Shown here one piece after another: positions 57,501 through 64,000 of a stretch of 64,000 nucleotides of DNA. The notes under the pieces are model-generated. The model saw nothing but the letters and a program-made list of their open reading frames with translations. It was not told the origin of the DNA and did no database searches. The position numbers were made by a program, and so were the translations under genes. The stretch is from Auanema rhodensis (lineage: Eukaryota; Nematoda; Chromadorea; Rhabditida; Rhabditidae), in the NCBI GenBank assembly GCA_964057225.1, contig OZ059898.1, forward strand, positions 11,346,001 through 11,410,000. Direction: 5' to 3'. The stretch's first letter is position 1, and each line of letters starts with the position of its first letter.

Positions 57501-60499
57501 CACCAGAAGCAGATTGGGAGAATAAATTACCCCACTTTCCAAGAAATTTTATGAATGACCTTAATCTGGATAAAGCAGATTTGAATAATGAAGACAAGCA
57601 CGAGCTCACAAACATAGTTAAGAACCATCGTGAGGCCTTTCTTAATGAAGATAGGAAGATAGGTCTATTTAAAGGACCCATTGAGCATACAATCCCACTA
57701 AGATCGGATATGGACATGCCAAGGTCAAGAATAACGAGGATTCCACTTGGTAAACAGGAAGAAGTGGAAAAGCAAGTAAAAGAAATGCTAGAGCAAGGCA
57801 TAATCGAACCCTCTACATCCCTCTTCAATAGCCCTGCTGTGCTAGTGAAGAAGAAGGATGAGACATATAGGTTCGTGACAGATTTTCGAGCCCTCAATAG
57901 TGTCACGCGTAAACAAACATACGTTATACCAAGCATATCGGATATAGTTGACATGGCAGCTGGAGCTCAATTCTTCTCAAACTTCGATTTAGTATCAGGA
58001 TTTTTTCAAATATCACTACGTAAATCTGATCGTCCTTTAACAGCATTTACAACAACATCAGGCACGTATCAATATAAAAGAATGCCTATGGGTCTCTGCG
58101 GAGCCCCTCATACTTTTCAAACAGCAGTAAGATATTTGCAAAGTAAATGCTCTTGCAAATTATTTGTATACTTGGACGATCTGCTGATAATCTCTGATAC
58201 AAGAAAGCAACACCTTGAAGATATCGACGAATTATTACATGCGGTCGAAAGTTTGGGAATGAAAATTAAGTTAAAGAAATGTGCCTTTGCTCAACCAGAA
58301 GTAAAATTTCTCGGATTAATTATTGGAAGAGAAGGAATAAAACCAGACCCTCAAAAAGTGGCTGCGATACAAGAATATCCGGCACCAAAGAACGCAACAG
58401 GCGTTCGCGCATTCTTAGGAATGGTTGGATTTTTTCGCAAATTCATTAAAGATTTTGCAAGTATCGCAAGCCCATTGTACGATTTGACAAAGACGGATAC
58501 CGAATTCGCTTGGGAAAAGCAACATCAGGAAGCTGTAGATCGATTAAAAAGAAGTCTCACCCAAGCGCCCGTATTAAGTCCACCAAAATCTGATCGATTA
58601 TTCATTATCGAGAGTGACGGCAGCAACATAGCAGTGGGCGCAGTATTATTGCAACCAGAAGATCCCACGCAACCATTGAAGCATCTTCATCCTATCGCAT
58701 TTGCCAGCAGAAAACTGGTAAAAGCGGAACGCAATTACGCACCAATCGAAATTGAAGCCTTAGGGTTAGTATACGCACTGAATCAATTTCGCACATACAT
58801 ACTGGGAACGCATACTATATGTATCACTGACCATCGCCCTCTCACAAGTTTACTAACTCGCAGAGACCTATTTGGTCGTCTTGCTAAATTTCAGTTAGTA
58901 ATACAAGAATACGACATTGAGATAAGGTACAGAGAGGGCCAGCTCAATAAAGTATGTGATGCATTGTCACGTTATATAGGCGATGAAGCAAATGATGCAA
59001 AGCCGGAAAAGAAGAAAAAGAAAAACGCAGAATCGATCAGAATAAATACTATTGATACACCTACTATAAAAGAAATTCAACAAAATACTCTATGGATAAA
59101 GAAAACAATCGCGGACATCGAATATAGAACGCAAAAGAAAATGGTCTCTAACGATAGATATTGCGTTATAAATGGATTACTCTACACAAAACCAACAGAC
59201 AAGAAACCACATCCTGCAATCGTTGTGCCACAAGATCATCCAATCAAGGACGAGATAATAGAATTATTTCACGAAGATCCTACAATCGCAGCGCATCAAG
59301 GAATTAATAAAACTAAAGAAGCTATCCTACGGAGATTTTATTGGACCAACATGCAAAATGATATCATGATATATATCAAAAACTGCATTAAATGCGCACA
59401 AAGGAAGAAGGACCCACATTCTATGACAGTACAGCCAATAGGTCAATTTGAAATACCGACCAAGCCTTTTGAACGAGTTCATATGGATGTAATGGGACCT
59501 TTTCCCCCGTCAAAAAGGAATTGTACTTACGTTATTACCATCCAGGATGCTTTTACTAAATGGTCAACAACGATAGCAGTACCGCAAATTACGACAGAAA
59601 TAACAATTGACAGATTTCTACGCAACTTTGTATACATATACGGACCGCCTCATCGACTGATCACCGATAGAGGATCTAATTTTGTATCTCAAAAGTTTGA
59701 AGAAATGTGTACAAAACTGGGAATTCAACATGAACCCACCCTTCCTCACCAAAAGAACTCAAACGGACAAGTCGAAAGACTACACAGAACTCTTGAGGAA
59801 GGATTAACACACTACTTGAAGGAAGATCTAAGCGACTGGGATAGCGTATTGCCAAAAATTACATTCGCTATCAATAACATTCAGCATGCTACAACAGGCA
59901 TAGCCCCATACGTAGCACTTTTTGGAAAAGAATGCAGAATGAAAATTGATGCCGAATTACCGGGAACCATAACAAAAATCAAAGAGATTTCGGAAGAATT
60001 ACTCACGAGAAGACCTCAAATGATGAAAATAGACCAAATAATACGTGAACGTATCGCCCAAAACCAAGAAAACGCCAGAAAGAAGAAGGATAGAACACAA
60101 AGAACGCACGAAAGGAACATTCAACCCGGCGACATGGTGATGACAACAATAAAGTCACATAAAATTGGTCAGAAACTGAGGAAAAGCTATGACGGACCTT
60201 ACGAAGTTATTAACGTACAAGGATCCAAGGTGCAGATAAGGAATTCATCAGGAAAGATACAAGATATCCACAAGGATAATCTCAAACTCTTCTCAAACGC
60301 GACTCAAAATATCACTCACAATACCCGCTCTAATACACGCAACAATCACGAAGAAGAAGAAGAGGACAGCGATATAGAGATACTAAGAGTGATCAAAAGA
60401 AACGAGCAAGATAACACCGATAGCGAACCGGAATCAGAGAACGAAGATGGAGACGAATTATGGTTACCACGGATGAAAAATCAAAAAGAGAAAGCATGA
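51551..60499 (+). CDS. Gag-Env-Pol polyprotein of element B (about 2,980 aa)
   Basis: One frame open from 51551. Numbering from TTG 51566, the domains are: N-terminal extension with FYTPREGTYSP (about 1-397); capsid-like Gag (about 400-600); Asn/Gln/Arg/Gly-rich segment without CCHC knuckle (about 600-700); signal anchor (about 705-729); Cys-rich ectodomain with N-glycosylation sequons; furin-like RQKR989-992; second membrane span (about 1653-1677); PPGY at 1695-1698; aspartic protease DSG 1762-1764; RT with YLDD 2202-2205; RNase H (D2351); integrase H2569, H2577, C2607, C2610, then D2701 and E2737 with D2641 (D,D35E) and a C-terminal GPY module. The first in-frame ATG is 52757 (residue 398). 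The frame probably serves all steps of replication from one precursor, cut by its own protease and by furin. Envelope between Gag and protease is unusual; I could not assign it to a known glycoprotein family. Confidence 0.92.
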   Translation: MGGVRLVATIWKTPSHLPSASPSEARLSYCSRISLSPNTHLKESHAPYINIPHVAHHSRFFQTKSPTKVAKRFSSAFPALYPSDINSDATVASRTRSRTRLLSVQIEEPHQPDEKPKPQVDKFYTPREGTYSPSDDTDEDPDFIIADDSTQTPTTNPKVRSVDTNKNLRKIQKKKPTTASASPVTPDPNASNLSVITDNAPSPSLGLTQSPQASSTPINQPHSLTLEPTQLSDNPSTLSKITDKIKKNIPNKRKTKTPSKRATETLSAEASLEGIQEASPLSLTTDKFKNKRSLTNRLIKILNLSPGDKTTPGGTAKPRFSSHNPNLNRSDSAIPSSRSTDRTSPQASGKVIQVPRARFATTTPIIGSSSRNPKAIENTHQDPTGSEVIISPITYPEGISSEMTETSRLPGAGKSTIAQALSSPYCPIYDGSRNFRDFVAKFNTFANALGLVMPERLTILPLLLKNERAEEAYTQLSDTIKTSGSWNTLIEELTSRLCPEYNQDPALITLQNSTQGELSVDGFAQTLRSLSLNAFSHTDPHKDHILRSTFLRGLKNTIRPGVIRAKPKTFAEAIDNARWEESIANQVADPQALLVNAIDRTFPPRRDTGRRGIGRGYQSFNNRNYQNYQNYQSYQNSSNNQKPQNLQNSFARNRNLGNRGRNFSNPNWYQRNNNLSRNQESDNRQRGNNPFRGNNNNRGRGRGSRVNNLTLISPLTLAVALSVILSLITITDAYQMCTKATGGALLIPPPLRKCTIPPTKHVLRTNIHLYTRNQTAHEWDSWRCSKEIHKICIRDLLFLRDHNSSIVRIEPTTENECRLAVRDRKWKSEDLIKLDSLTYATTEPTFSPARSFNYEQCEEKERLVLERGVMTRMPDDTILTNLLLNTEGCLAHHGQCASNTSMIIWEIQSYEQRCNYIDMSEYDAIIGDSIILIPNTQSALVIDNKQIPKQITSCFSQPIFQSTTGNYILFPKYPNDSNIHNLIEREYQKLPAKRQKRAIAHCALQLDESWIKEQEDYETLTLNICPYPFLRPVMSNPGISQIIPIIRARRTIDPTYSIVKWISAHPEQFKFFLRSTTSDRSIERFLKIYEFYDPEEAMLQFFAQKELAATTRGAVKYLTSLQLLEQIGDRLTAEEFDEKILTKEGSYRERTESIALELAFTPTIFAQNNMSVPSKQEVLKAFVNMPPTRPVLSTNNEKEQLIIKETIDLYHQVLKLRTIKPNRTAARADDERFRHLPVPTIILPDIEKLYRDMENNFGIPVGPHQQTKSPNKYTRNLLIQTFLPLLEDKRTPPYSTRRLTDKTEYITTTTEVTKLIQDPQTTPEIDTTQAITSTRAPTTVTLIYGVHKEQPITTFATVTDMSLRSQRKQRTSSPPLEIETKAVQAQAHYIGSKVNNEIQYKQNISQRIAQDHLQYATTLIQEELQKHFMESYESICEIQNRYLELWRSILQIEPTIAMRTILGREDIAARFVGSEIVHVHICLPIEPKTVHHSHKINETCYLETPVTTEDNKLYFAAPGSRDLLLYGKEIDCEHVSTDIYEKNGEWMNINGSAEVNPITLFDGAHQHKVTPLKFTGAHLYTNLSSRVYSMTTAIAYGASLASIRQNHVLNTIHNDPKITSAFILLKKGSDYISKATEFTTTAWNSIKQFLMGTIERTLILIGSTVLIIAAIIITIFAGKFYFFKAMPLPVMHIQKADNEPPGYEETLELVSRPDQPMPENIMKQYYPALVTFIPLAIPFIAFIKSKETKLPLIYISVEDKLILALWDSGSSVSYVRLSTLKYLNMAQHVKKRRLVAMAANKTTFTLYGKINLNIEIAGYEIEHTFLVSNDCDCPAPALIGMDFMSTLDSENIDVSLKPSKKMLEIGNYALPLIEQDAIKQTAITVNIINLKKRIIQPDEESTIPIKADRPLKSNEVVILGDNGNALASSYPTAFRETSGVYVVFRNNTDKTLAMEANSVIGQATIGEVPSWQTIQEDPMQPYIPPEADWENKLPHFPRNFMNDLNLDKADLNNEDKHELTNIVKNHREAFLNEDRKIGLFKGPIEHTIPLRSDMDMPRSRITRIPLGKQEEVEKQVKEMLEQGIIEPSTSLFNSPAVLVKKKDETYRFVTDFRALNSVTRKQTYVIPSISDIVDMAAGAQFFSNFDLVSGFFQISLRKSDRPLTAFTTTSGTYQYKRMPMGLCGAPHTFQTAVRYLQSKCSCKLFVYLDDLLIISDTRKQHLEDIDELLHAVESLGMKIKLKKCAFAQPEVKFLGLIIGREGIKPDPQKVAAIQEYPAPKNATGVRAFLGMVGFFRKFIKDFASIASPLYDLTKTDTEFAWEKQHQEAVDRLKRSLTQAPVLSPPKSDRLFIIESDGSNIAVGAVLLQPEDPTQPLKHLHPIAFASRKLVKAERNYAPIEIEALGLVYALNQFRTYILGTHTICITDHRPLTSLLTRRDLFGRLAKFQLVIQEYDIEIRYREGQLNKVCDALSRYIGDEANDAKPEKKKKKNAESIRINTIDTPTIKEIQQNTLWIKKTIADIEYRTQKKMVSNDRYCVINGLLYTKPTDKKPHPAIVVPQDHPIKDEIIELFHEDPTIAAHQGINKTKEAILRRFYWTNMQNDIMIYIKNCIKCAQRKKDPHSMTVQPIGQFEIPTKPFERVHMDVMGPFPPSKRNCTYVITIQDAFTKWSTTIAVPQITTEITIDRFLRNFVYIYGPPHRLITDRGSNFVSQKFEEMCTKLGIQHEPTLPHQKNSNGQVERLHRTLEEGLTHYLKEDLSDWDSVLPKITFAINNIQHATTGIAPYVALFGKECRMKIDAELPGTITKIKEISEELLTRRPQMMKIDQIIRERIAQNQENARKKKDRTQRTHERNIQPGDMVMTTIKSHKIGQKLRKSYDGPYEVINVQGSKVQIRNSSGKIQDIHKDNLKLFSNATQNITHNTRSNTRNNHEEEEEDSDIEILRVIKRNEQDNTDSEPESENEDGDELWLPRMKNQKEKA

Positions 60500-61197
60500 A
60501 AAGACGACAAGAAATAACTTTATATACATTCTTTTCTTCTCTGTAAATTGTAAAAATGGAAGTAACGGTGAATTAGAAAACTTTTTGATGAGAGATTAAG
60601 TGAGTAAACAACTAAAAATAAGGAATAAGCAAAAATATAATAGAAATAAATGGCTACCGTAATCCTATACGACCGATAGAGATAATATTTTGCGCTAAAC
60701 TGAGCTCCATATGTATCTCCAAGAAGAGACGAACATTGGCAGGCGCCTAAGCCACACCCCATCTGAGTGGTAGCCTCCATTAGTACTCAAGAATTCATTT
60801 AGAGAGACATATGGAGACGAGTAAATTATTAACTAAAATTATCCCCATCATCATTAGGATACGAGTAACCATGTACCCGAAATGTTTAATAATTCCTTAT
60901 TGTCTCACATAATTCACACATTCATGAAACTAAGAAAATTTTTTTTTATTACAGTACTACAGTGACTAAATTTATTTTCTAATCCTCCGTTACAAAATAA
61001 CGTAAAACCTATTATTGTATTCAAATTCTATCTTAATACCATAAAGAAACCTATTAAAACTATTTATATATCTTTCTACATGTAGATTTTAAAACTTTTA
61101 ATTTTATTTGTAAACTCCTAGACTCTAAAACTCAGCTACATATACACTAAAAATCTCTTTATATCGCGCGGTCGCGAAAAATCTTTGAAAAAGGGCA
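60500..61197 (+). other. 3' non-coding region and polypurine tract of element B
   Basis: About 700 bp, AT-rich, no supported gene on either strand. The last bases, tgaaaaagggca (61186-61197), abut the 3' LTR and form the candidate polypurine tract. Confidence 0.65.
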
Positions 61198-61542
61198 CGT
61201 TCCATTCGGACTCCCCATATATGTAGCTGAAGGGTTAGAGCCAGACGACCAGAGGACCGAGGAATGGCTCCGCCTTCCCTCGTTCCCTTGGTCGGGAGTT
61301 CGCCTCTTAGCAAGCTCATGGACGGCTTGTAGTTTAGTCTTTATACTTATATTTATCTTATTGTAATGTATCTTTATCTTTGTATATTATTGTTGTAGTT
61401 TCATGCCAATAAATCTTTCTCTCTTTTATCTTATGATTGACCTTATGCTCTTTATTCCTTACCGCTACACCAAGGAATACTATGTGCGTCATAGTATAAA
61501 CTACAATGGTTTATATTATCGACGCAGGAGCATAACGGAACG
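61198..61542 (+). repeat. 3' LTR of element B
   Basis: 345 bp. I see no difference from the 5' LTR. AATAAA at 61408-61413 would serve as the poly(A) signal of the genomic transcript. Confidence 0.95.
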
Positions 61543-61613
61543 GGATTCGAACCTACGCGGGCAGAGCCCAATTGATTTCTAGTCAATCTCCTTAACCACT
61601 CGGACATGACTGC
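61543..61613 (-). pseudogene. Main part of the tRNA-Ser gene split by element B
   Basis: 71 bases from the duplicated GGAT to the 5' end of the gene. Both internal boxes survive, but the acceptor 3' strand, G73 and terminator are replaced by LTR. Confidence 0.9.
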
Positions 61614-64000
61614 TTGTATAAGGAATATACTTTACAGTTAAAGTGATAGACGCAATGATCTCGTACTTTTTGGAATAAGATCAAAAGGGATCATAAAATT
61701 GATTTCTCATGCAAAATATTCGCAGTCAGCAGGATTCGAACCTACGCGGGCAGAGCCCAATTGATTTCTAGTCAATCTCCTTAACCACTCGGACATGACT
61801 GCTTGTAAAAGTAATATACTTTACAGTTCAAGTGATAGACGCAATGATCTCGTACTTTTTGGAATAAGATCAAATGGGATCAAAAAATTGATTTCTCATG
61901 CAAAATATTCGCAGTCAGCAGGATTCGAACCTACGCGGGCAGAGCCCAATTGATTTCTAGTCAATCTCCTTAACCACTCGGACATGACTGCTTGTATAAG
62001 GAATATACTTTACACTTAAAGTGATAGACGCAATGATTTCGTACTTTTTGGAATAAGATCAAATGGGATCATAAAATTGATTTCTCATGCAAAATATTCG
62101 CAGTCAGCAGGATTCGAACCTACGCGGGCAGAGCCCAATTGATTTCTAGTCAATCTCCTTAACCACTCGGACATGACTGCTTGTATAAGGAATATACTTT
62201 ACAGTTAAAGTGATAGACGCAATGATCTCGTACTTTTTGGAATAAGATCAAATGGGATCATAAAATTGATTTCTCATGCAAAATATTCGCAGTCAGCAGG
62301 ATTCGAACCTACGCGGGCAGAGCCCAATTGATTTCTAGTCAATCTCCTTAACCACTCGGACATGACTGCTTGTAAAAGGAATATACTTTACAGTTAAAGT
62401 GATAGACGCAATGATCTCGTACTTTTTGGAATAAGATCAAAAGGGATCATAAAATTGATTTCTCATGCAAAATATTCGCAGTCAGCAGGATTCGAACCTA
62501 CGCGGGCAGAGCCCAATTGATTTCTAGTCAATCTCCTTAACCACTCGGACATGACTGCTTGTAAAAGGAATATACTTTACACTTAAAGTGATAGACGCAA
62601 TGATTTCGTACATATAGGAATTAGATCAAAAGGGATCATAAAATTGATTTCTCATGCAAAATATTCGCAGTCAGCAGGATTCGAACCTACGCGGGCAGAG
62701 CCCAATTGATTTCTAGTCAATCTCCTTAACCACTCGGACATGACTGCTTGTAAAAGGAATATACTTTACACTTAAAGTGATAGACGCAATGATTTCGTAC
62801 ATATAGGAATTAGATCAAAAGGGATCATAAAATTGATTTCTCATGCAAAATATTCGCAGTCAGCTAGATTCGAACCTACGCGGGCAGAGCCCAATTGATT
62901 TCTAGTCAATCTCCTTAACCACTCGGACATGACTGCTTGTATAAGGAATATACTTTACAGTTAAAGTGATAGACGCAATGATCTCGTACTTTTTGGAATA
63001 AGATCAAATGGGATCATAAAATTGATTTCTCATGCAAAATATTCGCAGTCAGCAGGATTCGAACCTACGCGGGCAGAGCCCAATTGATTTCTAGTCAATC
63101 TCCTTAACCACTCGGACATGACTGCTTGTAAAAGGAATATACTTTACAGTTAATGTGATAGACGCAATGATCTCGTACTTTTTGGAATAAGATCAAAAGG
63201 GATCATAAAATTGATTTCTCATGCAAAATATTCGCAGTCAGCAGGATTCGAACCTACGCGGGCAGAGCCCAATTGATTTCTAGTCAATCTCCTTAACCAC
63301 TCGGACATGACTGCTTGTAAAAGGAATATACTTTACACTTAAAGTGATAGACGCAATGATTTCCTACATATAGGAATTAGATCAGAAAGCATCAAAAAAT
63401 TGATTTCTCATGCAAAATATTCGCAGTCAGCAGGATTCGAACCTACGCGGGCAGAGCCCAATTGATTTCTAGTCAATCTCCTTAACCACTCGGACATGAC
63501 TGCTTGTAAAAGGAATATACTTTACACTTAAAGTGATAGATGCAATGATTTCGTACATATAGGAATTAGATCAGAAAGCATCAAAAAATTGATTTCTCAT
63601 GCAAAATATTCGCAGTCAGCAGGATTCGAACCTACGCGGGCAGAGCCCAATTGATTTCTAGTCAATCTCCTTAACCACTCGGACATGACTGCTTGTAAAA
63701 GGAATATACTTTACAGTTAAAGTGATAGACGCAATGATCTCGTACTTTTTGGAATAAGATCAAAAGGGATCATAAAATTGATTTCTCATGCAAAATATTC
63801 GCAGTCAGCAGGATTCGAACCTACGCGGGCAGAGCCCAATTGATTTCTAGTCAATCTCCTTAACCACTCGGACATGACTGCTTGTAAAAGTAATATACTT
63901 TACAGTTCAAGTGATAGACGCAATGATCTCGTACTTTTTGGAATAAGATCAAATGGGATCAAAAAATTGATTTCTCATGCAAAATATTCGCAGTCAGCAG
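61543..64000 (-). tRNA. tRNA-Ser-AGA: Array segment 7: 12 tRNA-Ser(AGA) genes, continuing past the window
   Basis: Complete genes at 61721 and every 189 bp to 63800. One more starts at 63989 and is clipped by the edge, so the array goes on. Variant: 62855 (plus strand cagctagattcg, a T-stem pair lost). Spacers are of the right-half class, and the last stretch repeats the order seen in segment 6. Confidence 0.96.

Larger units (their letters stand above)
49463..61542 (+). mobile_element. Complete Gypsy-type LTR retroelement B (12,080 bp), gag-env-pol in one frame
   Basis: LTRs of 345 bp at 49463-49807 and 61198-61542 read as identical. 4-bp target duplication GGAT at 49459-49462 and 61543-61546. 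PBS for tRNA-Gln abuts the 5' LTR, a purine tract abuts the 3' LTR, and the polyprotein frame is unbroken. Everything expected of a recently inserted, potentially active element is present. It stands opposite to the tRNA genes and splits one of them in the T-arm. LTR ends are CGTTCC/GGAACG, not TG/CA. Confidence 0.95.

Overview
The window looks like AT-rich metazoan nuclear DNA, most likely from an invertebrate. It shows no host protein-coding gene, no rRNA gene and no bacterial signal. The eukaryotic reading rests on Pol III-type tRNA genes (internal A and B boxes, TTTT terminators, no encoded CCA), Ty3/Gypsy LTR retroelements with an envelope-like domain, and a MULE-type DNA transposon with a FLYWCH-like finger. 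I cannot name the species.

The backbone is one tandem array of tRNA-Ser(AGA) genes, all on the minus strand, in a 189-bp unit (82-bp gene plus about 107-bp spacer). By reading off positions I count 140 uninterrupted genes, 4 more split by transposons and 1 clipped by the right edge. Unit length is exactly 189 bp almost everywhere (one +1 unit, seen in both copies of a duplication). Removing each transposon together with one copy of its flanking repeat restores 189 bp.

Layout, left to right. 1-8930: minus-strand Gypsy element A0, with an open gag-env-pol frame running off the left edge and its 5' end lost. 8931-13519: 24 tRNA genes. 13520-16834: A1, a 3.3-kb internally deleted LTR element. 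16835-27238: 55 tRNA genes. 27239-30553: A2, a copy of A1 carried in a 6.5-kb segmental duplication. 30554-32300: 7 tRNA genes and one solo LTR. 32301-35622: A3, a third deleted LTR element, plus orientation. 35623-42070: 33 tRNA genes. 42071-44712 and 45479-48140: two near-identical MULEs at the same base of two tRNA genes, with 3 intact tRNA genes between them. 48141-49462: 6 tRNA genes. 49463-61542: element B, a complete 12.1-kb Gypsy element with LTRs that read as identical. 61543-64000: 12 tRNA genes.

The least ordinary items are the size and strict phasing of the single-isoacceptor array; two Gypsy families in which an envelope-like segment (signal anchor, furin-like site, C-terminal membrane span) lies in frame between Gag and protease in one polyprotein; the absence of any in-frame AUG over the first 250-400 codons of those polyproteins although the protein there is conserved; and transposon insertions that fall at two places in the unit, the T-arm/acceptor end of the tRNA and about 40 bp upstream of it. 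The array appears to evolve by unequal exchange (nested higher-order repeats, a 6.5-kb duplication, spacer-class territories) while acting as a landing site for mobile elements.
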